Translations under genes and position numbers: made by a program
Notes under the pieces: model-generated
The model's input: the letters and a program-made list of their open reading frames with translations, nothing else
Told to the model about the DNA's origin: nothing
Databases searched by the model: none
Source of the DNA: Trochalopteron elliotii
Lineage: Eukaryota > Chordata > Aves > Passeriformes > Leiothrichidae
NCBI GenBank assembly: GCA_024734555.1
Contig: JANPWX010000097.1
Coordinates: forward strand, 6,506,811-6,570,810
Length of the DNA stretch: 64,000 nucleotides
Reading direction: 5' to 3'
Shown here: piece after piece, positions 1-11,858 of the stretch
How positions within the stretch are numbered: position 1 is the first letter of the stretch
How the letters are laid out: every line of letters starts with the position of its first letter

Positions 1-2035
1 CTCTGTGGGGCCTGCAGGCCTGCATTCAGAAGGTGACTCATGGCATTTATACAGCAGCGGATATAAATTCGTGTCTCCATCCCAAGGTGCCGGTACAACT
101 GTGAGCTCTGGGAGGAGCTGGCACTGCAGCAGGCTTCCAGCAGCATCCTTGTATCTTCTGCTTTATATTCCCCTGTTGTTTATCTGGTACAGATAGAGCT
201 GTTGCTGCAGGGTCACTGTAACAAAATAGAGTTTCCATTCTCTCCATTCTCTCTCTATGTGGCACTACTTGAAGCTTGCTTACATTTCTGTACTGACTGC
301 TGCATTGTTTTATTCTTTTTATCTGCAATTATATGCTTGTTTTACAAATAGACCGAAGAACATGTTTTCTTCTTTGCACATCTTTGTGTGTAAAGCCAGT
401 TTGCAGCCTTACAATTATTGTTCAGCCTAATGTGTTCACAGTAATTTTGTTACTTTGCATATGAACCAAACGATCATTCAGATTTTTAATTCCCCAATTT
501 AAGAACTTTCTGTGTCACTTTGTTGTCTTTTCAAAGTCAAGCTAGAGGTTTTCTAAGTCTAACTAGGTTTGATACAAGTTGTAGGAAGTGGTTTTGTGGT
601 TAGAGATGGTTTTAAATGCAACTTGTTTGTTTAAGACCACAACTGGAATTCAAAAATCCTTCTGATACTTCATATGATCCTGCTAGGAAAAGGAATGTAT
701 TTGTGTAAAAGTCAAGTGATGTATGTGAACAGTTATAAACACAGACTTGAAGGTGCAATTCCTCAGATGTTTTAAACTGAGATTTCTTCCTGTCCTATGA
801 TTGTCAAAGTAATTATTCTATTAAGTGTAATAGTTGAGTAATATTTGGAACAATTTTCCATTTCTGAAGCCTGAGGTTGTCACTGAAGAAGTAACTGAAT
901 ATACAATGGTGTGTTTTTGTATTTAAAGAAAAGAATTGAACTTCTTACCATATGCTAAATAATTACTTTTTCATGTGTATATATGGATATAAAGGAGAAC
1001 AAAAAACCTCTGAAAAACATATCCCTCTCTTGCAACTTATTAATTTCATTTTGCAGACAAATTTCTTAGGTTTTCTTGTCACAGAAGAAATGTCAAAGAT
1101 AATACAGAAATTGAAGACTTTTAAAAGAGGTAAAACTATTATCTTGCTGAATAAGAGGAGGGTGAGTACTGTGTCTGTGAAGCTTATAGATGATGTAGAG
1201 TTATGAGTTATTCTGAGGAGTGAGAAGTGGATAGGAGTGAGAAAGCAAAATCCTCTTTTAAAAATGAAGGGCAATACAATAAGGAATTTCAAGATGAATG
1301 AGGTAAAAGCTGTAATTTATCAGACGAGATTAAGGTGTTTACTCATGAGCACATCTGTGAATATGTTGCATTAGTCAGAACATGCCTGAAGCTTTTATGA
1401 CCTCTTAAGACAAGGAAAGTATTAAGAATATTTTTCTCGATTACAGGTATTTTGATGTTTTATGAGGAAATTATTACCACCATGTTTTTTTAAATGCATT
1501 TGAATGATAATATGAGCGCAGACACACTGGGAAATAGCAGAGTTTATGCTCCAGTTTCTGTCAGTTTTTCTGGTCTGGGATTTAGTCTCGAATAAATCAC
1601 AACTGGAGAGAGGTTGTGGGTCTCATATTAGCATTCCCTAAACCACTGCATGTGGTGCAAAAGCAATATAGACTGCAATATATTTATGCTGTGTTTGCAG
1701 CCATCATCTGGAAACCTCCAAGAGCAAAACCAGACTTTAGATCGACTGTTTGGCCATTCCAGACATTGTTGTGAAGAAGCTGGGGGTAATGGTTCCAGTA
1801 TGAAACCTCTGTTTATGCAGCACCCCACCCACACTGGGTCTGACTCTTCTCTTGTACTAGTGTTCATAAACATCCCTGCTTACAAGATTCTCCAACAAAA
1901 TATTTTAAAGAGTAGCAGACATATATTGTGCATCTCATCTCAACCTCCAGTGAAATTTCCATTTAGTATAAACATCAGACAAGTATGACAGCCTTCTTCC
2001 TGTGAAGATGATGATGAATTCTGACTTCAGGGGCA
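1..2035. other. Non-coding AT-rich sequence, no gene seen
   Basis: No coding region, RNA gene or recognisable repeat is seen here. The longest open frames are a 112-codon frame on the plus strand (1650-1988) and a 109-codon frame on the minus strand (963-1292). Both have low-complexity or unremarkable translations with no domain I know, and opposite-strand frames overlap them, as expected by chance. The first 330 bases are somewhat richer in GC than the rest. Confidence 0.7.
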
Positions 2036-2039
2036 AATA

Positions 2040-2102
2040 CAGCTCAGTTATAGTCAATGGCAAAACTCCAACTGACTTGAGCGGAACTACTATTTGGCCC
2101 TT
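2040..2102 (+). repeat. Fragment of an ancient amniote interspersed repeat
   Basis: The core at 2052-2100 reads as a GTCAATGG block, then CAAAACTCC, then a decayed CCATTGACTT block (CAACTGACTT), and ends in TTTGGCCC. This order, with its weak dyad symmetry, matches an old repeat widespread in turtle, crocodile and bird genomes (remembered form: caaaactcccattgacttc ... tttggccc). I recognise the pattern but cannot assign a family name without a repeat library. The divergence suggests a very old insertion. Confidence 0.5.
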
Positions 2103-2105
2103 GGT

Positions 2106-3325
2106 CTTCATCGCATCTCTAGCTAGCTAAGCACAGAGTAAAGCCTGGAAATCCATGTGTTTATACTTCGCAGTTGTTCCTCAGATAGTTTTCTGTCAGC
2201 TCCTTAAAGCTCTCTGTGTTTTTTTCAGCTCAGGAACTTGAATTGCTGCCACATTCATGCTTGGAAAATCTCAAGACTTTCAGTGTAGTCCTACCTACAC
2301 TGAAAAATGAGTATGTGGCTCAGACTGGTACAGCCTTGGGTGTTTATTTTAGAAGTTAAATCATGTTCTTAATTTTTCTTGCTCCTACTTGCCTTTCAGA
2401 GTGTATTCACAACAGAGCAGGTATGCATCCTTCCTGCTGTTGCCGTCATCAACACCTTTCCTTTCCCTCTTCTGTCAAACCCCCCACAGAACTTCAGTTG
2501 AGGGATCACAAACACTTTTAAAGTGCATGAGGTAATGACAAGGACATTGTACTATGTCAGTGTGTCTCAGACTTCGCCAGCAGAACCTTGGAAGGGAGAC
2601 AGAGGCATGGGATGCTCCCTGCCACCTCTCTCTTCATTTCAGAACTGCAAAAGTAAGTCTGTCTGAGCTACGACTTGAGGAGGTCATGGACGTACTTTGG
2701 AACTCTTGTTTCTCTCACTCTGCGTCTGCACGTGGCTCAGAGCAAACCATGCCATGCATCTAATCAGGTGGCCAGAAACAGGCTTTTAAAGGAGAATTGG
2801 AGACTTCAGTTTTACTGCAGGAGTTCAGAAACTAGGGCACTAAACTTACCATATTAAATTAGAGACACAATTCCTTTGGTCCAGGTTGAGTTTTGGATGC
2901 TAGCAGCTGGAAATTGGTTTTCATTAGCAAACCAGGAAGCCTTCATTCTATCTGTACAGAATGCAGCTTGTTACCTTTCACTTTCAAAAATTACCTTAAA
3001 CATTTTTGCTAAATGATTTTCATAAAAAGATTTGAATAGCAACCTATACAGGAATGTGACTGACAACGCTGTCATAATTAAATGCCATTAGAGATGCTTG
3101 CAAAGCATCCATTTTATTCTGACTTCTTGGATATGAGAAGGAAGAAATTAAGATTTTTTTTCCTTCAGAGAGTGTATTTTTTTGAAGATCATAAATAAAT
3201 TAAGAAATTCCCATTTAATCCTGGTTGGCTTCAGTGATGTAGATCTTTTGACTTGCAACCTGATAAAACCATGGATTATGTTTTGTTTATCAATGTTTTT
3301 CTCAAATTACCATCCCCAGTTTGGA
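2106..3325. other. Non-coding sequence, no gene seen
   Basis: Only short chance open frames (60-69 codons) occur here. A small perfect hairpin with 7-bp arms and a 3-base loop lies at 3093-3109. I see no repeats or RNA genes. Confidence 0.65.
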
Positions 3326-3328
3326 AGC

Positions 3329-3426
3329 ACAACTTGATAAAAAACCACACTTACAAAACCCCTCCATGCAACAAACAAACTCCAGTCATAAACAAAACCC
3401 ACACAAACAAACAAAGAAAATCCCAA
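3329..3426. repeat. A/C-rich low-complexity patch
   Basis: The plus strand is made almost entirely of A and C, with CAAA, ACAA and CCC words repeated irregularly. Similar patches occur at 43.15-43.23 kb and 54.52-54.64 kb, and the reverse G/T form occurs at 8.8 and 16.0 kb. The 74-codon open frame across it (3253-3477) is a composition artefact. Confidence 0.6.
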
Positions 3427-5509
3427 ATCTTTATCCCATCTTGGTGTGGTCCATTTGCCTCTGAGTTGCATTTATAACTTGATTTTTCCAACAGTTGGAG
3501 CATATAAGGAAGGACCATTTAAATACTGAATATCACAGTGACCTCTGCTAGAAAGTCTGAAGAGACCAAATATCAATTAAGGGAGGAAGAATACGGTACC
3601 AAATGATTGCTTAGGATGCTGAAATATTTCAAATAGAAGAAATAATCCCATTTTTCTAAACTGACTCTGGGGAAAAAAAGGTACTTTAGAGAAGCCTGAG
3701 AGAATGAGGCATAAAGATACCTTTTGCCACAACTTTCCCCTTACTTGAAACACTTTCTGCCTTGGGTACATTATTTCCAAATCTCCCCATCTTCTTCTCT
3801 TTCAAACCAGCCCACTAAACTACCAACCATGCCGAGTCTTACTGTCAAATTTCTGAAAAGTGTACACAGTGAATTTCCATATATGTTGCTGTGCTTGTTA
3901 CAGAATGAACCTGTGGAATAGTAAAAAGAATTGAATGAAAGCATAAGCATTTTAGTGAGAGTTTCCATAGGTGAAAGTATGTATGAATGGAAATTTGTGG
4001 TTGGAAGTGAACACTAAAGGGAAGTGAGAAGATAAGAACTAGATAGATACATAGCACTACAACAGGAAAACTGTTTAGAGGAAAATGCAGTAAAGGGGTC
4101 TTGATTACTTAAATTCTTGTTGGATAGCAGTGAGGCTGAGAATGAAAAAATTTTCTTCCAAATTATGGAAGAAAATATTCTGATTTCTACCCCCATATTG
4201 TCTCCTTTTGCTTTCAGTCTCTGTGATACCATCACACTGTGATCATACATCACACTGTATGACACTGTGAAATACTGGCAGGAGCTGAGCCCAGAAAATA
4301 CATTGGAAATGCAGCTGCCACCCTGACCATCTAGGTATAATTTCCAGACAGCTTTGAGATAAAGAAAACTAAAAGTGTTCAGTTCAGTGGAAGCTGTAGA
4401 ATCAGTGGAGGAATTAATTGGAAATTAAGAGAGAAGTAGACAGAAAAGTTATTTGTATGCAAGTCATGTATTAATCTAGCCATGCTTTAGTTTTGGATGA
4501 TAGTTTGAAATCTGTGATGAAACAGCAGGAAGAGGATCTTTAAAGTAGAAGTTTGACTTAGCACCAGAAATGTGGAAGCTTTGTAAATTGCTAGCCCAAA
4601 GATGGGGCACTTCCAGATTAAGGGCTGAATTACAGATCTTGGGGAAGTCCACAAAAAAGGTAGACACATCAAAGTTTATTCATGATTAAATCAGTGATTT
4701 TAAGCATTGTAGTTCAACTGGCTGTCATTGGCAGACATCATGTTGGTTTTTAGTCTTCCTTTTGATGGGCACTCCAGTGGTGAGCACCACTAGGTCAACT
4801 TTACTATGTCTCTTTTTCCACGTGTTCCTGTACAGAGGAGCTATCCAGACTGTGTAAGCATCATTTTTTGTATGATAGTTTATTTTAAAATTTTGCTGAA
4901 ATCTTAAGGTGCTGGAATGAAAAATACTATTTGTTTGAATAACTGACGATTTCTAACATAGCATTATGGATTACTTCACTCTTTTTGCATAATACTGTTT
5001 ATATTTGTTTAGTTTCTGGACAAGTCTTACTAAATGAGTTTTTTTCAAGACCTGACAGTGATAGATATATTGTAAATGTGATCACAGACAAATTATAAAT
5101 TTATTAAGAACAAACTGGTTTTCAATAGAGATCTGCCTTCTTCCTGAGAGTATTTATCATATACCTACCTATCCAAGATTTTCAGTCCTCCTTAGTATTT
5201 TTAAAGTCATCTTGTGTATATTATGTCCTTGGACTGTTTTTTGTTTTTTGTAAACTGATGTCTTTGCTTTGGCAATCTTTGTTCATCTGTTTGCCTGTTT
5301 GCCATAACTCTAAAGTTATGTTACTGTAGCAATACAGAGGGAGATGTAGTTTGTGCAAATCTGTCAACTTTTTCTGACTCAATGTAAGACCATTGTAGGA
5401 AATCATAGGTCAGTCTAACTTTAACTTGTGTCGTTTCTTGGAGTGGCTATTATCAGATATTTGGGAACAAGGTAAGAACAGGACACACATAAAATAGGGG
5501 TTTCCTGAT
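3427..5509. other. Non-coding sequence, no gene seen
   Basis: Only chance open frames up to 83 codons are present. A small direct repeat (CATCACACTGT at 4230-4240 and 4248-4258, with a partial third copy after 4261) is the only local structure I noticed. Confidence 0.65.
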
Positions 5510-5540
5510 AGGGAATTAATTCCCTGTTCTTGGAATTCCC
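5510..5540. other. Perfect 16-bp palindrome next to an NF-kappaB-like half palindrome
   Basis: Bases 5510-5525 (AGGGAATTAATTCCCT) are exactly self-complementary. Six bases further, 5532-5540 reads GGAATTCCC, close to the GGGRNNYYCC type of NF-kappaB site and sharing the GGAATT/TTCC words with the palindrome. This could be a dimer-binding site or a chance symmetry. No function is shown. Confidence 0.35.
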
Positions 5541-8244
5541 TTGCTTAAGGTCTTAGGATTTCACGGTGAAGAAGAGTACAGCAGTACCTCATTTCTCCTG
5601 AACAGGGGGAGAGGAAGCAGCCTGACGGTCTGTAAAGGGAGAAATGCCTGTGGACAGCAGCTGCTGGATAACACCCCATGAGAACAGAACCCCTTTGTGC
5701 GAGTCAGCCCCAAGGACTGCAGAGTGCTGTGGCTCCTCCCTGCTCAGAGACCTCCTGTGCCTGAGGTGGTTCACAGATGAGGCTCAGCAGCTGTGCTAGC
5801 ACAGGTAGCAACAGGGCAAAGACAGCTTGAGCACAAGCTGACATTGCTGCACATGCAAGACACTGCAAGGGTCCTAATATATTTTAGTCACAGTTTTTGT
5901 TTTCTCCATGAACCTATGCACACATAAAGTACATACTTCTCTGTAACCCATGTAGGTGCCCCAGCTACATGACATAGACTGTATTTTTTATTATCTAACT
6001 CATGGGGGGATTTTTGTTCATTTTGTCGGGCTTTTTTTCTCTCTACTTGAAATGACTCCTTAGAGACTTCTCCCTGTCACAATTCTCTTGCCATTGATTT
6101 GTTCTCTTGCTTCCTGGGGAGGCAAAATTTCAACCAATTTTGTAGTTCTTTCCTTCTATATAATAACTGATGCAGCAAACAATGTCCACACAGCTCTGAG
6201 AGTATGGTTTAAGTTGCAAAGATTTTCAGAAATGGAAGTTCATATATTGTAGCTATAACTTAAAGGCTGTTTTCTTCAGATTTTATTTTACTGCTTCCTG
6301 GCAACAGACTGGGTTTTTTGCCTTCATCTCTCTTTAATAGGTATTAAGTTTTGGGAATACATTTCCAATCATTAAATAGGTGAAAGTTAGTGCAAAAAAA
6401 TGCTTATGTATTCTTTTTAGAACATTATATTCTTAAATTAATTTGTTCTCTTTCTTGTGTAACTTCTCATATAGAGTACTTCTTACGTGCTGTAGCTTCC
6501 ATATCTTTAGCCAAAGGCAAAAGCCTAACTGATGTCTGGAAAATAAACAATTGCTGCTCTCTGTATTAACTACACCTCATCAGAAAATAGTCTCTCAAAT
6601 ACTGGTAGAGATTAAATGCAAATGCTTCTGGATAGTAAATGCATATAAAGGAATAAACCAAAGTAACTCAAAATTTACCTTCATGAAAGCATTCACTATT
6701 TTATTGTATAGGATATATCACTGTATAGAATGTACAGTGTTTGATGTCTTGCTTGTTTAAGTGTTGACTTGTGCTTTTTCTCTTTTTTTTTTTTTTAATA
6801 TGTTCAGTAGTTCTGTGTTAGCCCAGATCTGAGGGAGTGAAAGCATGTGCATGCAATGCATAGTATAATGCTCCTTGACAAAGTGTGTTGTGTACAAGAA
6901 AAGCTATACTAGGTCATATCAAAGGCCCAGGTACTGCAGTATCTTCACTCTGTCAGTGACTGTGAACTATTTTCCAATGAGGAGTAAGATCAGGACAAGC
7001 CCACACTGACACCTGTTTCTAACACTGCGTCCAATATCTGCATCTCAGTGACTTCCTGGGCAGGATGTTGTTGCTCCACTCAGACAGCATAATGAAGGCT
7101 TAAAATAAACATAGATGTAATTTGAAGCCCATTTTTTTTTTACCATTATTATTTAAAATGCTTTTGATATAAGGGATAATCAGCATCCTTATTGTGAACA
7201 GAATTTTTTTTTTATTCTATCTGTGGCTGAAAAACAAAAAGCGTAAACTATAATTGTGTTATTAAGCACAATCTGAGCCCATTTCAAAGTGAAGTTTGCA
7301 TTTCCATAGAAGTGCTGCTGTTCCTTTGTCTAGAGTATACTCTTGTTGGATGTGTCATTAGAATTTGGGCAAACTGAGCATAAAAATCTTTTTCCCTTAG
7401 AATACATTTCAGCACAGACTGTTTCGCATTCCCACTCTTTGTTTTGCTATATCTGTACAAGTGTCTATTACTGTGAAGTACCTGATCACAGCTGCAAGTA
7501 GTTTTCAAGCTTTTGAACTCTCCCAGATCTCTTAATGTATTAATTGCATTCAGATTTGCCATACTGTTTTTATTTTTGTATACTGGTGCATGACATCTTT
7601 AAAAAGCCCCAAACAAACCCTTGATGTTCTTTGATGAATTGCTGGGTTGTATTTTATTATGAAATTTGCCTTGAAAAGAAAGTATGAAAAACATGTATTA
7701 ACCCTTCCTGATGAAAAGCAACGGAGACCATAGAGTATTTCCCCTCTTATGCCCAAGTATCTAGGCACGTAAATATGCCCTTGCATCCTCCTTGCTTCCA
7801 TAAGACTGAAGATCAAAGTAAAGTTACTCACCTCTCCTTCCAGAACTGCTTGTTTTTTAGTATTAAACATTCCAGTGCTGGTTGGAACATTTTGTGTGTT
7901 TGGGAAGAAGAGGAAAAAAATGAATTTCAATAATCTCTGGAATCCTGGTATCTGTTCTGCTGTATGAGTGCACTGGCTTCTCTAGCCATCTTTCTTCTGT
8001 GTTTCAAGGATATACAGCTCTTTACCTTTTAAAAGTAGGAATGGCAAATCCACACCTTGATTCCAGATCTGTCTGTAAGTCAAGGTCAGGGCACTCCACT
8101 GGGCTGTGTCCTGGGAAGCCATCTCACCCTGGCAGTAACAGGAGCCACAGGGAGCCAACACCAGCTCCTGATGTGTCCTCTACTCCCTTGCAGTTGCTGA
8201 ACTCCTAGGGCCTGTGCTAACCTGTGTGCCCCATTCTGTCACTC
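5541..8244. other. Non-coding sequence, no gene seen
   Basis: This stretch contains a 14-base T run at 6783-6796 and shorter T runs near 7131 and 7205. Open frames of 126 codons (7550-7930, minus) and 92 codons (7284-7562, minus) have no recognisable domain and are judged to be chance. No repeat family was recognised. Confidence 0.65.
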
Positions 8245-8260
8245 CTCTCTCTCTCTCTCT
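8245..8260 (+). repeat. (CT)8 microsatellite
   Basis: Eight uninterrupted CT units, directly visible. Confidence 0.95.
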
Positions 8261-8812
8261 GGACGGGGCTGGATGCTGCTCTGAAATCCCAGCATCACCC
8301 TGTCTAGCATCTTTTTGTGAAGCAAACTCTTACTGTGTTTTCAACTCTTAAAGCAGAGAAATGCCAGTTAAAGACATTGTAAAGCCTCTTTGCAATGTCA
8401 AATGTGTTGCTGTGATTAAGCAAAGTATTTGTGCCAATGTATGGTATCTCATGAATCATTCAAATAGCTAATAATGGACAATCTGTATTCTGTAGTTTGA
8501 TCACAGATTTATTTTTTTGCAATTCTTAGGGATGAAATGTGAACTCTGCTGGTACAGACTGTGTCTCATCCTTGTCGATAATAAAGGAGCTAAAAAGACT
8601 TCAGACATCTCATTAACTTAAATTTCCCAGAATCAAAAATAAGGTGAAGCCTGTTCATTATGCATGAAGAAAACTTAGTAAGCATCCATTTCTCATCCAG
8701 TTGACTTGTCTTTTCTACTGAACTGATTTTGTGGTGCGTTGACCTTGGCTGCATGCCAGGAACCCACCAAAGCTGCTCTCTTACTACCCATCCTGAGCTG
8801 GACAAGGGAGAT

Positions 8813-8836
8813 TGTTTGGTTTTGGTTTTGGTTTTT
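8813..8836 (+). repeat. G/T-rich GGTTTT repeat
   Basis: Three successive TTTGG/GGTTTT units followed by a T run. It is the reverse-orientation counterpart of the A/C-rich patches elsewhere in the window. A similar short GGTTTG patch lies at about 16017-16045. Confidence 0.8.
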
Positions 8837-9646
8837 AAAATTTTTCTGCCTAGGATGTGTACAACAACATAGTAACACTCTCTGGACAGTATTTTTTATT
8901 GTTGGTCAGAGAGTTTAGTCAAAACAGGAGGAACTGTACTGCGTGCAGTAACAGGCTCCTTTCTAGTGCCCACCTCAGCCACAGATTTCCCTCCCAAGAA
9001 GTGAAGGTCCTGGGACATGCTGCTTCAGTTTCTATACAAAATCCTTTTCACTGTCATTCCTGCACAAAATGCACAATTAAATCAGAAAAAGACAGCAAGA
9101 AGCTTTTCCACATATAACTTTATAAATCAAGTAGCTGTGCTCCTTCCCAGCTGATGCAGTCAAATTCCTGTTAAACCAGGTGTGTTGCTTCCTCCATTTG
9201 TGTCCACAGAGCAGTCTGGCTTGCACCTCCCTGGGCAGTTGTGCGCAGGGAAAGAGGGCAGAGAATCATGATTCACTTTGACAGTGCCATAAAATGGAAA
9301 CAATTGTTCTGTACACACAGAGGATACCTGATTTACTTCATGTTTTTAGGTTCATAACTCAGGAATCTCTAAAATTTGCTTCTGAGTCTTATGCATAAAT
9401 CAATTTATTTTGTTGATCAATTTGTATTTTGTGAAAGTACAGCCAAGACTGTATTGTCTGCAAATACCTGCACAATCGTCTTAATTCTCAATGCCCTTAT
9501 GAGTTCAGAGGTTTCATATTCAATAGCATTATTTTAACTACACTCAAAGCTATGTAATCATATATTACTGGAAGTTTCAATGTCATTTTATTGTGGAAAG
9601 CTATTTCTACAGACAGCTGAATTTTAATCACTAAAAATAGTAATAA

Positions 9647-9660
9647 ATATATATATATAT
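9647..9660. repeat. (AT)7 microsatellite
   Basis: An uninterrupted AT dinucleotide run that ends 24 bases before the hairpin at 9684-9710. Confidence 0.95.
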
Positions 9661-9683
9661 TGTTAGACTTGTCTGATTAATTA

Positions 9684-9710
9684 TGATTTATATCAAAGAG
9701 ATATAAATCA
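9684..9710. other. Perfect 11-bp inverted repeat (hairpin)
   Basis: The arms TGATTTATATC (9684-9694) and GATATAAATCA (9700-9710) are exact reverse complements around a 5-base loop, AAAGA. The stem is AT-rich and short, below the usual length of a microRNA precursor. It may simply reflect AT-rich context or be a relic of a small transposon. Confidence 0.6.
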
Positions 9711-11810
9711 CATTGATGGGGTATCTCTCATTAAGCACAGAAGTTAAATCATGGTGTACATTTTACTCCAGTGGGCTCATTCTCATTTTTAAAGCAAGTC
9801 ACTCATGGCAGCATAATTCAGAAGATCCTACTATGCTGTTTATAAAACTGTTCCTAAGCATGTTCCTAATAGTTAGTTCCTAATTGTTCAGATAATTTTT
9901 ACAGAGAAACTTCTACACTGGATTATCCATCTGTGTTTTCCCTGCAATACTGTAGAGAAGCACACAAATCATCTCATGGGCTTCCTCATGAGTATGATCT
10001 TCTTTCAAATTGCAGCAGTTGCAACAGCTATGTAGGGGTTGGTGTAGGCTCTGTATGTTCTCTCAATATTGACCTTTATGCAATTGCTGGAATTTTTAGT
10101 AAATTTTAAAAATAATATGGGCATAAAAATCATGACAAACCCCAAGCTAGAACTCTGTAGTCTACCTCTCAGTGACATCCATCTTGAGTTACCATACTTC
10201 TTTACTATGGATCGGGAATGTGTCTTCATGTTTCTGCTGCTGCTCTGCCAGTGACAGCATAATCCATTGACCTTCCTCTTATTCTCAGCCCTTTGGATCA
10301 GAGTGAAATATGACTGGAAATTATTAAAGTTGTATCTTTCTTTGCTCTCTGCGTTTCTATTGCATAAGATATTGTCTGAGATAATTTCCTTTCCCACTCT
10401 GTGAACATTCTTTGGGTCAATAGTGTCTCTGAGGATACACTAATATTAATACTCACCTGTTTCTTAGCAGAGCAAGAAGACCTAAGCTTGTAATTCTTTG
10501 TTGGTCTAAGTGCCAGTTTTCAGTTTTATTTTATATCCTTTTATTATTGTAAATGCATTAGGGTAAATTTTTTTGGTCTTTGTCCTGTATTGACGATTTA
10601 AATGTTGATGTAAAGGTACTGAGAGGGCAAACATCTGGCACTTTGTGAACTGACTCTTCACAGCAAGATTTTTAACAAAAAAAATCTGCACACTCCTGTC
10701 CTCCCCTTGGAAGAAATCAGTAGGTTTTATTTGTGCAGGAGAAGTGGCCAAGTGTCCTTAGCACAAGAGATAAGCAACCTTTAATCTTGTACTCAGGATT
10801 GCATTCTTGAGGTCAAGAGAAGTTTGCTTCAGCTATTGATGACTAAATTTCATCTTTGAGGTCACAGAAAAGGGAGATCTTTACTGGAGTGGTTGGGATA
10901 ATGAAATTTTTCCTGTATCCATTGTGTACCTGAAAAATGATGTGGGAAGTTTCTTACCAAAGTTAATTTGGTCCAAGAATTTAATTTTCAGCCAGATGGC
11001 CAAAGTTATTCCACCCGTTAGTGAAATGATAACCATGAAGTAACACTTCTCTACTCATTCTGCATGATGGCTCTTTTATCACCAATCTCCTGAAACTTGT
11101 ATTATTTATTCTTTAAATTTGTGATTGCATGTATAAGATTACTTCATATATTGAGGCATGGTTTACCTGGGAGTGCCATCCCTGTTAGGAGAATCCTTAT
11201 GGGCTGCACTGGGATACCCCAACAACGTTTACAGCTGAAGATTGTAGTGCAGAAATGAAGCTCGGAGTGGAAGTGTGGAGAAATAATGGCCCTGTCCCCT
11301 TTTCACTCTTTCCCTCGATACATCTGTGACAATTAAGAAACTATTTAATTAACTTCTGTGTCAAACAGCCTCCAAAACTCTTATTTCATAACACACTGAA
11401 GCAGCAAAGAGCTGTCTCTTGATTTATATTGTTATTCAACACATGTTCACTTCTGGATTACATTAAAATTAATTTTTTAGTGTTCTGAATTGTGAGTCCA
11501 GGAGGTACAACCTTCAGGTGAGTTGGCTTAATATCAAGCAGAGTGATTTCTTTAAGTTGTATAAATAGTTAAGTTGTCAGCATCCAAACCAATGTATGCA
11601 GTGATCCACTTCAAGTCTGTGGGAACAGTGTGGATGCATAAATCATCTCTCTTAGAAAAAGCAGTTGTATAACTGGATTTTTAATTTTTACTGGAAAATG
11701 AAAACACCAGTACTTGTAGGAATTGCCTTTCATTTTGATAATTTGAAATTTTCTTGGGCCATCAGAAAAGTTATTCTGTGTCACAATGTAGTATCAGAGC
11801 CTTCAACTGC
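9711..11810. other. Non-coding sequence, no gene seen
   Basis: The longest open frame is 130 codons on the minus strand (10005-10397). Its translation has no recognisable domain and no splice or start context that makes it convincing. No repeats were recognised. Confidence 0.65.
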
Positions 11811-11858
11811 TCAAAGCTATAAGAAAATGCTCACTCAAAGCTATAAGAAAATGCTCAA
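11811..11858 (+). repeat. Tandem duplication, 24-bp unit x2
   Basis: The copies at 11811-11834 and 11835-11858 each begin TCAAAGCTATAAGAAAATGC and are nearly identical, differing only at the last two bases. The high identity indicates a recent slippage or end-joining duplication. Confidence 0.9.

Noticed and set aside
2625..2660. Micro-exon-like arrangement: pyrimidine tract, TTTCAG, ten bases, GTAAGT
   Set aside because: Ten bases between an acceptor and a donor is too short to argue from sequence alone, and no reading frame support exists.
10005..10397. 130-codon minus-strand open frame
   Set aside because: No domain recognised. Length is within chance for AT-rich DNA of this size, and an opposite-strand frame overlaps it.
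11811..11858. Direct repeats considered as a CRISPR array
   Set aside because: Only two adjacent copies without spacers, and the genome is vertebrate. It is a simple tandem duplication.
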